A DNA stretch of 64,000 nt from Exophiala sp. HKRS030 (taxonomy: Eukaryota; Ascomycota; Eurotiomycetes; Chaetothyriales; Herpotrichiellaceae), in assembly GCA_023897205.1 (NCBI GenBank), contig JAHWDD010000007.1, positions 1,798,001 through 1,862,000 of the forward strand, written 5' to 3'. Shown piece by piece: positions 11,948 to 22,786 of the stretch. The notes under the pieces are model-generated. The model saw nothing but the letters and a program-made list of their open reading frames with translations, did not search any database and was not told the origin of the DNA. The translations under genes were made by a program, and so were the position numbers. Numbering within the stretch: the stretch's first letter is position 1; every line of letters starts with the position of its first letter.

Positions 11948-14166
11948 TCAATGAATGTCGACCGCAACACGATCATCCATGTACCTGTGGATCTTGCCTA
12001 TGAAGCACGAGCAGATAATGGCCAATCCGCCGAAGGCGAGTGAAATGTAATAGACGATGGAGTAACTGTCGGAATAGGCCTGTTGGCCAGCGCGAACGAT
12101 CATCTCGTACGCCGTCTGATTGCCGGCCACGCCGGGGAGGTAGATGATGTCCTCGGTCAACGACGTCGCGGTGTACTCGATCGCGGCGGTGATCTCGGTC
12201 TTGTTGAATATACCCAGTTCGCCGACCATGACGTGGGAGATGGCGGAGATGAGGCGAGGCTCGAGCTTCTGCACAAAGACGCTGTGGTAGATTGCGTAGG
12301 CGACGCAGCCGCCGATGACGCGGATGGACAAGGTCAAGGCCGTGACCGTGGCGATGATGTCGTCGGGGCAGATGATGGTGGTGATGATGCTGGCCGGGAC
12401 GACGATGCCGCCGATGCCGAAACCGCCAATGAACAAGAGGGCGTACACGGTGTGCAGGTTGTGCGTGTTGGCGCACGCCAGGGCCCCCGTGCCGGCTGTC
12501 ATGAGGATGCTGGACCCCAACAAGATGGAACGGACGTGGCCTTTCATGTAGGACAGCAGTGTCAGGCAAACCACGCAGCCACCGAGGATGGCGAAACCGA
12601 TGGGGAGCGTGCGGATGCCGTTGTCTAGAAAACATGTGATTTTCAGTCATGGCTCTCATCGCGATCTTCCGACGTGGCTCTTTGGGTGGAAACAAAAGTG
12701 AGGGAGGAATGAGTAGGTCAGAAAGAGTGAGAGACGTACCAACAGGATCATGTCCATAAACATTAAAGGACTGTGTGGGCCAGAACATGAGTACGGAGAA
12801 AAAATTGGCCCCCGAGATGGCGGTGATGATTAATGTCATGGTGAACAAGCGCGCTTCCTGTTTCATGCGCGATGGAAACATCGGGTGAGTTGCGAATTTG
12901 ATCTCCCATACTGGAAACGCGACGAAGAGTAGCAGTGCCCCTACGACCAGCGGGGCAATGACATGGGCCGATTTCCAGGGATACTGATAACCACCCCATG
13001 ACAAGCCGGCGACGAAGATGCTGACACCTGCGATACTCAGGAAGCCACCAACAAAGTCGATCTCGGAGATGATCTGTCGTTTATTGAGGCCTTTGGAGTT
13101 TTCTCGCGGTGGAGGAAAGTAGAACTGTCAATATAGAGAGTGGTGAGTGAAGGATAAACAGCCATTTGAGAAGAGCACTTACAAACAGCACACCAACGAA
13201 GCCAACCAAGGCCCACCCACCTGCGAAGAGACAGCAGTATCTCCAGCTTCCGTATCCCGCAATCAGCTGAGCATACAAAGCGGACGGACAAAATGGGATG
13301 ATCTGGGAACCATCAGAAGACCCATAACAGTAAGTCTTTTAGGATGAAGTGCCTACCGTAGCCACCAAGAGTGCGACGTAAAACCCACGTTTTCGTGCTG
13401 GTACCAGCTCCGACGTACCGGCGAGACAGGTCAGCTCACAGATGCCTGCTCCGCCACCAGAGACGCACATGCCAGCTGGGAAAAACAAACGTCAGTTCGG
13501 GCCGTTCAGTTCGTAGAGACGAGATGCATGACAGACCAATGAATTGGTTCATATTGAACGAGCTCCCACAGACGGCCATGCCAATAATGAGCAGACTGGC
13601 CCCGAGCAAAGCAACATAACGTCGACCCAAAAGGTCAGATAAGCTGCCGACGAAAGGGCACACGGCAGCAAGTGCTACGGCATGACCGATCACAAACCAT
13701 GTCCATCGGTCAAGACCGCCAATGTCCCTGTAGATGCGAGGAGGAACACTACCGAGGAGGTACATCGGGATCTGGGAGCCTGTCCACAGGAATGCCATGG
13801 CCACGAAACTCAAGATACGCTTCACCGTCCACTGAGGAGCACAATCATCGTCAGCCACCGCCAAAGTTGATCGTCCAGATAGATATAGGGAGTCGATGTT
13901 CTTACCGGTGGCTGGCCCTCGTTGGCTTCATCTTCACCTCTCTCCTTGTCTTCAGTCTCGACCTGCTCAACATGACGGTCAATGTTGACGTCGGAACTGG
14001 CAGAGGAAGCGAGGTGGGCTACCTCGGGTTTCTCGATCATGGAAGATCCATTCTTGAAATCGGGGTTCTCCATTGCTTTTGCCATCAATGATTGCACTGG
14101 GTTATTCAAAAGGGCTTCGGGGGTTGATAGGAGGAGCTTGCTGGTATGAGCCGACAAGTCTGGCAT
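11948..14166 (-). CDS. MFS efflux transporter of the TRI12 / DHA2-like type
   Basis: A 618-residue transporter in six exons: 14166-13906, 13831-13537, 13475-13357, 13302-13183, 13124-12740 and 12624-11948. All joins keep frame. An acidic, hydrophilic N-terminus of about 85 residues is followed by many hydrophobic helices. The MFS loop motif GSLSDLLGRRYVAL lies between TM2 and TM3, and an NGIRTLPIGFAIL segment lies in the second half. This segment and the 14-helix length fit the fungal trichothecene efflux pump (TRI12) family. Members export toxins, siderophores or drugs from the plasma membrane; the actual cargo is unknown. It diverges from a Zn2Cys6 regulator with a 494-base shared promoter, suggesting co-regulation. 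Confidence 0.88.
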
Positions 14167-14660
14167 GGCCAGATCATGGTTGTTATATACATCTCAAACG
14201 ACTTGAGGTGTAGTCATGGTGTTGCACAGGACTACTAATGATTGAGGCTTGTCAAGACTCCGGGGAACAGAAGCTGTGGGGCTTTGGTGGTATTTGTGGG
14301 GGTTAGGGCGCTGCCGGTGTGCAGAGCGACAGTCAAAGCCTCCCTCCTGGACAGCCTGACTCCATATATGAGTTTGCGGGATTGGTTTTGACGTGAAGTG
14401 AACTATTCAGTAAAGGGAAACAAGTGCCCGGAGGCGAGTATGAGCCCCGTATAATGCTCTGGCGATCAGGCCTCTTCAGGCGGGTCTTCGTTGTTCATGC
14501 CATATTGGGCTTAGTGGCGGGGATTTGTTTCCTAACATAGTCCGCAAGACAGACATCGTACTTCTCTTTCAACCCCGCCGTCTTCGCTCCCTTTCATCAT
14601 CGAGTACATGGTGTCCAATATTGTCCTTACCAAGTACGATCCCTGACTCATTCGCTCCGC
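14167..14660. promoter_or_regulatory. Shared promoter of efflux pump and Zn2Cys6 regulator
   Basis: This 494-base divergent gap has no coding frame. It contains several CGG and CCG triplets (for example near 14250, 14311 and 14431), the half-site word of Zn2Cys6 factors, but no clearly conserved inverted or everted pair could be picked out by eye. Confidence 0.4.
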
Positions 14661-16256
14661 ATGTCGACAGCCAGCACCACGAAACCCCGAAGATCGTGTG
14701 ACCGCTGTTACGCGAAGAAAGAACGATGTACGTTCAACAGCCACGGCGCTTCTTCGTGCACATTGTGCGAGCGCCACCAAGCCGACTGTACATTTGTCCG
14801 CGTTCGGCGAAGAGTGGGACGACGGCCAAAGGTCAATCGCTTCGGCTCGCGCGATTACATGCACGTCTGGGACAGTGATCGAACATCACAAAAATCGACC
14901 GTCCCTGGTGCCGAGGCATCAACCTCCAGCAGCACACTTGCTCTTCCAAATACCCCTGCCACCACAGCCACCTCTGCGACGGAATGGGCAACCGAAGATT
15001 CTAGCGAGGGCGATGCAGAGACGCTCTCAATACGGACTGATAGATCGCCACGTGCCGTCAGCCATGCCGACCCCGCCACACCCAGTCTCGACCTCGAACA
15101 ACGAAATCCTCGAGGTTACCGAGTGACCATACGTTGGTTACAGAATCAGTCTCAGTTTGTAGCCAGGGAATTGTTCGAAGATCGATATGTGGACCTCGAC
15201 GTTTTCTACACCACGAACGACATTTTCATGTCCGGGCCCAGTTTCGCCAACCAGTACCGCGACAGCCTGCTGCTAGTGTATAGGTTCTCACCTGCCTATT
15301 TGCGTGATATTGGCCGGGCCATGTTATCTGCACTCACCTGGGCGCGTCTCCGCACTTCCTCCTACGAGCAGGTGGACATTACCACGGGCGCCTTGACTCT
15401 TCAACGACTGCGGACGGCTACGGTTTGTGACCTTTCGGGTGCTGTGATGGCCATCGGTCTGGGCCCAATTCTAGCTGCATTCGACCTTCTCACTTCAGGA
15501 ATAGGGTCAGCTCTGATCCTGCGCCATGCCCTAAGGTTAGCGAAGCCATGGTACCAAACGCTCCTGGATACCCCGGCTCTCAACCCAGTGACGATCTCCT
15601 CGATATTCTGGGACACGGCCCATTGCCTCCTTAACCGACAGATACCCGTGGTTGAATTTGAAGCCAGAGATGAACATGTCATCGACCGAGTGGCAGGCTT
15701 ATGCACGACGCTTCTGCCCTTGCTTTACAGACTGTGCACTTTGAGCCATGGCATCGCCCAATCAAGTCTCCAGGTACATCTTGAGCCTCTTCTAGATCTC
15801 CACGCGGCCATCTCATCGTGGACGCGGACATTGTCGGCGGAAGAAGAACAACGGTTCTCCACAATGGAATGCTTGCAGCTAAACACACAAGCGAGGATGT
15901 ATCGCACAGCCGCCTTGCTGCTGATCCACCGTATCATGAACCCCATGGGAACAAACGACTACGTTGCAGTGGCCTACGCCGATACTGTTGCCCTCGAGCT
16001 ATCAAACTACCTCTCCGCGGCAGCCCCACGCAAGAAGCTCCAGTTTGTGTTCGTTCCAATATTTCTATCCATGTTGGAAAGCCGTACTCTTTCGGAAGAA
16101 GTCTGGAAAAGCTTGAAGATCATGGACGGTCCATCACTCGGTCTGGACAAATTGGCCAAAGCAGTCAAGGCAGCATGGGACAAGCGCGACGCGGGCTTCT
16201 CTGGATCGCTCTTTGATCTCCTTGAGAGCGGTCCAAGCTTCGTGGTACTCCCATGA
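14661..16256 (+). CDS. Zn2Cys6 binuclear-cluster transcription factor
   Basis: A 531-residue intronless protein. The N-terminus carries a Zn2Cys6 cluster with Cys at positions 13, 16, 23, 33, 36 and 43 (CX2CX6CX9CX2CX6C), followed by the basic stretch RVRRRVGRRPK. A Ser/Thr/Ala-rich linker follows, and then a mostly helical C-terminal region that probably acts as the regulatory and activation part. Proteins of this layout are nuclear, fungus-specific regulators, often local regulators of metabolic clusters. It sits between an efflux pump (divergent, shared promoter) and a Baeyer-Villiger monooxygenase (convergent, 234 bases apart), which suits a pathway-specific role. The target genes are an inference. 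Confidence 0.9.
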   Translation: MSTASTTKPRRSCDRCYAKKERCTFNSHGASSCTLCERHQADCTFVRVRRRVGRRPKVNRFGSRDYMHVWDSDRTSQKSTVPGAEASTSSSTLALPNTPATTATSATEWATEDSSEGDAETLSIRTDRSPRAVSHADPATPSLDLEQRNPRGYRVTIRWLQNQSQFVARELFEDRYVDLDVFYTTNDIFMSGPSFANQYRDSLLLVYRFSPAYLRDIGRAMLSALTWARLRTSSYEQVDITTGALTLQRLRTATVCDLSGAVMAIGLGPILAAFDLLTSGIGSALILRHALRLAKPWYQTLLDTPALNPVTISSIFWDTAHCLLNRQIPVVEFEARDEHVIDRVAGLCTTLLPLLYRLCTLSHGIAQSSLQVHLEPLLDLHAAISSWTRTLSAEEEQRFSTMECLQLNTQARMYRTAALLLIHRIMNPMGTNDYVAVAYADTVALELSNYLSAAAPRKKLQFVFVPIFLSMLESRTLSEEVWKSLKIMDGPSLGLDKLAKAVKAAWDKRDAGFSGSLFDLLESGPSFVVLP

Positions 16257-16490
16257 GCAAGAGTAAGAGTCATGCTGATGATATCGATTTTCAGCACTCA
16301 GTAAAATTTATTAGAGTTCGCCATTGTCTATCTGAGACATGTCATTCTGTATAAGATCAACCATCTTCCTCGGGATCTAGTGCCCTATCTACACCAACTA
16401 TTAATGCGCTTCAAATTGAAAGAGACGTGGGATATCCAGACTTTCGCTACGTCCAAACCAACTCCAAACGCCAATGTCGAGGTACATAAA

Positions 16491-17993
16491 CTATACGTAC
16501 TTTTTCTCAGTCCTAGAAGTGTCGATGAACTTCATTCCCTTTGTCAGACTTCCATACTTTGCAAAAAATACATCTTCGAAATAACTCCTTCGTGCCACCC
16601 ATGGAGTGTCTTGAGACGCTTTGGGTAGACTTCCAGACCCTAGCCTGACATACGTCGACGTCAGTGGCAATGAGGGAGTGGGTTTGAGAGATCCAGCGTC
16701 CTCCAAATATGGTGCAGCGGCCTTTTGCTTTTTACTGTCGAGCGCCTTGAGGAATCGGCAGACGAAAAGAGCCGTGGCGTCAGCACCCAACGTCCACGAG
16801 GCATTGGGGTATCCCATGACGAAGGCGGCGTTGGGGATGTCCTGTATCATGACACCATTCCACCAGTATTTTGAGTGAATCTCGACGGGCTTTCCGTCGA
16901 CTTCGATCTTGACTCCTCCAGCGAATTGCAGCTTCAATCCAGTGGCGGTGACGATCATGTCGCAGTCCAACTTCTTGCCCGAGGCCAGGACGATGCCATC
17001 TTCGACGACGCTCTCGATCGTGTCGGTCTCGACGTTGGCTCTGCCTTCTCGGAGCGCCGTGTAAAAGTCGCCGTCGGGACAGATGCAGAGCCGCTGTTCC
17101 CAGGGCGAGTAGCTCGGCTTGAAGTGTGGGTCGTACGGGATGCTCTGGGGGAGTTGGCTGACGGCGCCTTTGGCGAACAGGGCCTTGGCCTTTTCTGGAT
17201 TCTTCATGCACCAATTGTATATGAAGCGGCCACGAATGATCCAGAACAGGCGCTGGAGCTTGCTGAACAGGAACCGCGGCATGAACCGACTCCACCAGGG
17301 GCGCATCCGGACCTTGTTGGGCAGTGAGACAATGTACGTCGGACTGCGCTGCAGCATGGTGGTCGAGGCGGCCTTTTGCGCCAGCTCGGGCACCAGCGTT
17401 ATCGCCGTCGCGCCCGATCCGATCACGACGACCTTTTTGTCCGCGTAGTCGAGATTCTCGGGCCAGAATTGGGGGTGGATGGTGTGTCCCTTGAAGTTCT
17501 CGAGTCCGGGGATGGCGGCGGCCAGCGGCGTGTGGTAGTCGTAGTACCCGGCGCCGAAGATGAGGAAGCGGGTGGTCAGGAACGTCGCCTGGCCTCCGTT
17601 GACGGAGACGCTGAGCGTCCAGAGGGCATCTTCCGAGGACCACGACGCCGAGGCCACCGAAGTTTCGTACTGGATCTGTTTGTCGATGCCGTACTGCGAC
17701 GCCGACTTTTGCATGTACTGCTTGATGGACGTGCCGTCGGCGATGGGGTTCTCCTTGTCCCAGGGATTCCAGGCGAAGCCGAACGTGATGAGGTCAGAGT
17801 CGGATCGAATTCCCGGGTACCGAAAGAGATCCCACGTGCCGCCCATGCGAGGTCGAGCTTCGAGGATGGTGTAGCTGTAGCTGGGGAGTTGGGTCTGTAG
17901 GCGATACGCGGCGTTGATGCCAGATATTCCCGCACCTATGATGATGACATCCCAAAAGGCCTGCTCTTTCGAGGGCTTGTTCGTTGCGTTCAT
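16491..17993 (-). CDS. Flavin-dependent Baeyer-Villiger-type monooxygenase
   Basis: A 500-residue intronless enzyme. It has the FAD-binding GxGxxG at residues 20-25 (GAGISG) and a GGTWDLFRYPGIRSDSD segment. The Baeyer-Villiger fingerprint FxGxxxHxxxWP is intact at 167-178. A second Rossmann motif for NADPH, GSGATA, lies at 192-197. Its length and motif order match bacterial EtaA-like and fungal class B flavoprotein monooxygenases. These enzymes insert one O2-derived oxygen next to a ketone, giving esters or lactones, using NADPH and FAD. The substrate cannot be read. A divergent partner gene encodes a short-chain dehydrogenase, which could supply a ketone. The promoter side carries TACGGAGTA motifs. 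Confidence 0.93.
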   Translation of the reverse strand: MNATNKPSKEQAFWDVIIIGAGISGINAAYRLQTQLPSYSYTILEARPRMGGTWDLFRYPGIRSDSDLITFGFAWNPWDKENPIADGTSIKQYMQKSASQYGIDKQIQYETSVASASWSSEDALWTLSVSVNGGQATFLTTRFLIFGAGYYDYHTPLAAAIPGLENFKGHTIHPQFWPENLDYADKKVVVIGSGATAITLVPELAQKAASTTMLQRSPTYIVSLPNKVRMRPWWSRFMPRFLFSKLQRLFWIIRGRFIYNWCMKNPEKAKALFAKGAVSQLPQSIPYDPHFKPSYSPWEQRLCICPDGDFYTALREGRANVETDTIESVVEDGIVLASGKKLDCDMIVTATGLKLQFAGGVKIEVDGKPVEIHSKYWWNGVMIQDIPNAAFVMGYPNASWTLGADATALFVCRFLKALDSKKQKAAAPYLEDAGSLKPTPSLPLTSTYVRLGSGSLPKASQDTPWVARRSYFEDVFFAKYGSLTKGMKFIDTSRTEKKYV

Positions 17994-18360
17994 TGTGCCT
18001 CCCAGAACAGCTCGTTGTTGGTGGTGGTGGTGGTTTTGGTGATGTTGTTGGTTTTAGACTTGCTGGAAGTGAACAGTGTTGCCTGAGATGTGAGGAAAGA
18101 TATACCAACTCCCATACGAGTCGCCACAGAACTAAAATGATACCTCGGCTTGACGTCTTGAACTCTGTAGGCGATTGAGCAAGCGAAACCCGGCGTTGTG
18201 TACTGTACAAACAGACTTCGCGGGGAGCGGGCTCTGGTGAAATACCCGAAGGTGCCTGAACGGACACACACTCGGACCAAGGAGGAACAATGATGTCCGT
18301 GTGTGGGTGGGTTGGGGGGCGGCGGTGCAATCGAAGGAAAGGGGGCGGGGGAGGAGATAA

Positions 18361-18454
18361 TACGGAGTACGAATTTACCAACTACGAGTCCTTCACGCGG
18401 TGCCCTTGAAGAAGCCGAGGCTGTGTAGAAAAGATAAGGACGTGCTACTCCGTA
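18361..18454. repeat. Two TACGGAGTA motif copies upstream of the BVMO
   Basis: TACGGAGTAC lies at 18361-18370, and the reverse complement TACTCCGTA at 18446-18454. The copies face each other about 75 bases apart, 370-460 bases upstream of the monooxygenase start. Confidence 0.85.
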
Positions 18455-18989
18455 TGTCCTGTATGTTATGTTTTCCAATCCCCCCTCGATATCTCGTACT
18501 GGTACTTGGTATTATGAAGGAACAAAGTCTACTTACTCAGAGTAACTCATTCCTCCGGCTATAGTGTTTGGTCCTCGGCTTCGCAGGGGAAAAAATGGTG
18601 GAGCCCAGACTTTCTCGTCCGGGATTCTCGACATCGCGAATGATTCCCAATCGGGTAGCAACATTCCGGTGGAGTCCACCATAGACCATCACTTCACCCT
18701 ATGTACACACTTGACGCTCCGTCAAGGAGTACGAAACGTAGTCAGTGATAACGACACAAAAATTAAAAACACTTTTGTTGATCTAAGCCACCTGAATAAA
18801 CAAAGTACCTCGGTTCAATGTGACTCACCAGGTTACATGACCACGAAACCTGTTGGAGTTCAAACGGGACTTTGTTGTACAGTGGCTTCTGTCGTCAGTG
18901 TCGCAAGAGGTGTACGAATCGGGGTAAGCCTTGGCCCTTTTACGCCTGTTGAGACGGGGATGGAAAAGTACCTTTCTACCCAATACGGG

Positions 18990-19000
18990 GTACGGAGTAC
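18990..19000. repeat. GTACGGAGTAC motif upstream of the SDR
   Basis: A full 11-base copy, followed immediately by a second CGGAG so that GTACGGAG is partly duplicated in tandem. It lies about 360 bases upstream of the short-chain dehydrogenase start. Confidence 0.85.
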
Positions 19001-19360
19001 GGAGCAGATACGAAAAGGCACACATGGCTGTTGAGACCAACCCACCAAGTTGTCAAAACCGAGGACGGTGTTCAGAAGACTGAGCCATGACCGTTTTGCC
19101 CCGTACCCATCCCCCCCATACCTTACCTTTCCTGAACAAGAACATAACACGAGGAAGAAACCCAAGTACATATTCCTGTCCAGGGCCTACTTCCCTAGGG
19201 AGGTACCCGCTTTAGTATATAGGAAATTGTATCCCGCCTTATTTTCTTCAGTTCTTACAATAACTTGACTTTTTGGACGGGTACTACAAGTCTACTAGTT
19301 ATCAGTTACTAGCACTACACATTCTGTGTGAATACGGCAACAAGAGCTATTCGGAAAAGA

Positions 19361-20506
19361 ATGGATTCTTCTCTCCAACCCCTCGTCAAAATCATACACT
19401 CATTGCTCGACCGACTACCTTCACGGGCACAAGACATCGTCAAAGCACCGCTGACTCGATACGCCTTGGGAGCATGGCTCGCGTTGCGGTTGTTGCGAGG
19501 TTTGAACAGTCAACTCTCACGGTACACTCTCAACAATTACACCACGCTGAGCAAATTCGAGCCAACCAACGAACTCGCCGTCGTCACAGGAGGCTCGAGC
19601 GGGATAGGATGGCAGATCATGAAGGACCTCTCGGCGTTGAACGTCAGAGTTGTAATTCTGGACGTCCAGGAACCAAAGGGACCCCTGCGTAAGTACGAAA
19701 TTGTCACTGTCGTCCACGACGCTCCGTTGGAGAATGCCACATCTAACCAAAAAACCTTCATTTGCGGCAAAAATAGCACGTGGTGTATGGTTCTACAAGA
19801 CAGACATCACGTCCACCGAAACTCTCAAGATCACGGCCGACAAGATCCGACGGGAACACGGTGATCCGACCATCCTGGTGAACAATGCCGGAGTGGGCAA
19901 CGGCGGTTCCATCATCGACAAGTCAGAAGAGTTGATCCGACGGACGTTCGAGGTCAATCTGATGGCGAACTACTGGACCGTCAAGGAATTCCTGCCCGCC
20001 ATGGTACGCAACAACCACGGCCACGTCGTCTCGATTGCGAGCGTCGCCAGCTTCGTCTCTTTCGCCCGGTCGAGCGACTACTGTTGTTCCAAGGTCGGCG
20101 TTCTCGCCTTCCACGAGGCCCTGACGCAGGAGATTCGGCACCAGTACGGTGCGAAGAGGATCCGGACGAGGTGAGAATTGGCCCTTTTCCGTGCAGGCAC
20201 AGTGACGTCCACCCCGGCTGAATACTGACCCTTGCCCCACAAAATAGTATCATTCATCCGTTGTGGACGCGAACCCCCATGGTAGAGGCCTTGGAGAAGC
20301 AAGGAGCCAAGTTCGGGAACAACATCCTGAAGCCAGAGGATGTCTCAGGCGCCGTCGTCAAGCAGATTGTCTCCGGAAGTAGCGGTCAGATCGTCCTTCC
20401 AGCCAACCATCAGCACTTGGCCAGGTTGAGGGCGTATCCTATCTGGCTCCAGGAGTTCGTCAGAAACCAGCCATCAAAGATGTCGCAAAAGGCAGCACGT
20501 GTTTAA
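19361..20506 (+). CDS. Membrane-anchored short-chain dehydrogenase/reductase
   Basis: A 326-residue SDR in three exons (19361-19688, 19777-20170, 20248-20506) with in-frame GT-AG joins. It has the cofactor motif TGGSSGIG at 76-83, NNAG at about 145-148, a catalytic Ser in VVSIASVAS near 198, and YxxxK at Tyr211-Lys215. The N-terminal 70 residues include a hydrophobic segment (ALGAWLALRLL, about 36-46) that probably anchors the enzyme to the ER or lipid droplets. This resembles the SDR16C / retinol dehydrogenase-like group (DHRS3, RDH10, 17-beta-HSD11), which acts on lipophilic alcohols or ketones with NAD(P)H. The ATG at 19361 was chosen; the in-frame codon upstream is not ATG. It diverges from the Baeyer-Villiger enzyme, suggesting a joint pathway. 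Confidence 0.9.
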
Positions 20507-20734
20507 CAGTAAATGGCCGGTCCTGCTTTTTGTTTGGTGGATGGAGATGGGTAGAATCTAATTTGAGATGGGAGAAAAACGAAGCATGGTTAGGAATGTT
20601 TGACATAGATCGCTTTGTAGGGTCAATTGGTTTGGGTGATAGAACTTAGCGTCGACGGGTCGGATGGACAGTAAGACATTCGCAGAATTTTATACCCAAG
20701 AAGTAGCCGACGATCCTCCTTCTAGTAGTAATCA

Positions 20735-22329
20735 TCATACTTCGTCATCCGGTCGTTCAGGGTCAAGCAACCGTAACGAGAATTCCGACTGATCCTTAGG
20801 TTGTCGCTTCTTTCTTGATATCCAGTCCTTCAGTCGCGAAAAGAGTCCCTCGCTGTCCTTCTCCGCTCTTTGATTGACAAGGCGTCTCTTGACGACAGGG
20901 ATCAAGCGCTTGACAGTGAATACTAACAGGCCGATGACAAGGGCAAGTATCAGGACCAGGCTGATCACAACAACCCATGGATTTATCCCTCTAAGACAAC
21001 ATCCATACATTGACATGTAGAACTCGACCGCACTCTTCAAAAGACTCCCTTTCGGCTTTTGGTCTGGCTCGATTCCTTTGCGTGCAAGGTGCTTGAATTT
21101 TGGGCCAGTCGGACCACTGTTGTACTTCTTCAGCCCAAAGTACGGAACAGTACTTTGCCGTGGATCGTCGTCGGGATACTGTTTGTCCCCCCAGCCACCA
21201 TTGAAATACAACCAATCTGTCGGAGCTGATTCTGGCTCCAAGGCCACGAAGAGGTCGGTCGTAGGATCATATGAGTAGAACCAGGCAGGTGATACCGGAT
21301 CCCAGATGCGACCTTTATCGGCGACATCGATCAAGGCGGAGTCATGTACGTGGCTCCTATCCAGTTGTTAGCCCTCAACGATATATCAGCATGAAGAAAA
21401 GTCCGGCGACACATTACCCTGCCGAAGGATAGTTGGCGTGTGAGCCTCTAGCACTGTATACAACTGGCTTTTTGCGCCAAAATAAGCACACAAACTTGTA
21501 TTCCATAGAACGAGAGAGCCATATCTTACCCTATCACTTTGCATTGAAAGACAAGCTTCGTCCTCCCAGAGACAAACTTCGCCAAAGCCATGTTGACTGA
21601 ACCACATACCATAAGGTACTCCATCCTTGAACCGGATCATGTTATGTTCCCTTGAGAAGAATAATTTCAGATAATGTTGGACTGGGAAAAGTAGTGATGT
21701 ACATCTCCACTTACCAGTCTCCGACATGGTTTCCAAAATGGTCGCCTGGTTTAGCGTCGGGCAGAATTTTGTTCAAAGGTGGCACGACTTGTGTTATGTC
21801 GGCGCCCTCGTCAAAGGAGTAGAAGTAAAAGTAGAACGCATCCGTGACAGAACTGTCTTTCTCGACGAGAACGACAGCACATGCGGTAGAGTTGTGCAAG
21901 GCCCCCTTGGCGTCTGGTGTCTCTCCCAGCAGCCAGTCCGGCATTGAAGTAACATTCTCAATCGCCGTCAGGAACGTGTCCTTACTCAACCTGTTCAAAG
22001 ACGACAAGTTGTCGAGATCCATAGCCGGGGAGTCTCGTACGGGCTTGAAACCGTCGTAGGGAGTGGTATGTGATACATGGCCGAGTATATCACTGGGCAT
22101 CAACGAATCTTCCGAATGAAGCCATATAATAGGAGCTGAACAACAACATTAACACCACTCGCGTCAAGAACGTACATGGGGCATTGAAGAAGAAATGGCT
22201 TCCGACCAACATACCATGTTTCTTGACATAGTCTGGAGCGAATGAATTCGAGAGCACAAGTTGTGTAAATCCGATCAAAACAAATGCCGTTATTGCAGAT
22301 ATATACCCATGCATGGCCTGGTATGCCAT
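20735..22329 (-). CDS. VPS62: VPS62-like vacuolar protein-sorting protein (DUF946)
   Basis: A 442-residue protein in five exons: 22329-22215, 22135-21715, 21650-21530, 21467-21418 and 21356-20735. All junctions are in frame. The family core is clear after splicing: DYVKKHAPIIWLHSEDSL, GNHVGDWEHNMIRF with a GMWFSQHG segment, and VVYSARGSHANYPSAGSH. These are the hallmark blocks of the Vps62/Tda6 family. An N-terminal hydrophobic stretch (about residues 8-27) looks like a signal peptide or anchor. A C-terminal transmembrane helix (NPWVVVISLVLILALVIGLL) is followed by a basic cytoplasmic tail. Yeast Vps62 is linked to vacuolar sorting and cytoplasm-to-vacuole targeting, but its molecular activity is not established. 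Confidence 0.88.
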
Positions 22330-22786
22330 AGCTCCTACCAGTCACGACAACTCAGCGCCACATGTCCACAAACTGCCAACCAAAAAAAATACAACCAAAA
22401 TCATCAAAAGCCATCACACGCGAATGCACGGTAAGCTCGATATTGTCAGCATACCTAGAATGAGCTGTTGATGGCCGCGTGGTGCCGGACTTGCCGGGGG
22501 CACCCTACAAGGCTGTGATGACAAAATCTCAATCCACCAATAACTCCAAGTCTTGGCCAACAAGGCTCTACTTAACCACTTTCAAACTAGCGCGGGATTT
22601 TCTCCATCGAGCTCCAAATTTCGAGAAAAAGTATCACCCAAAGAATTTCGCAGTCTGCAACAAGAGAAGAGACAATCCAAGGTTATCTTTGTCGCCCAAT
22701 TTGACTGAAAATATCAGCTCATCTACTCTCGGCACTTCCAACCCTTTCACCTTCTAATCCCACAAGGAAAACACACAAGCGAAGAG
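22330..22786. promoter_or_regulatory. Divergent VPS62 / NOP1 promoter region
   Basis: A 457-base gap between two diverging genes. No coding frame is supported. The half proximal to NOP1 is A/C-rich. Confidence 0.45.

Larger units (their letters stand above)
17994..19360. promoter_or_regulatory. Divergent promoter region of BVMO and SDR
   Basis: A 1.37-kb gap between two diverging oxidoreductase genes. No supported coding frame was found. It contains three exact TACGGAGTA copies (18361, 18446 on the opposite strand, 18991), a G-rich stretch at 18300-18352 and many GTAC words. Confidence 0.5.

Noticed and set aside
11973..13004. 343-codon frame crossing the efflux-pump intron at 12625-12739
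   Set aside because: It reads through the intron and turns into His/Arg-rich off-frame sequence. The spliced frame gives a proper MFS C-terminus.
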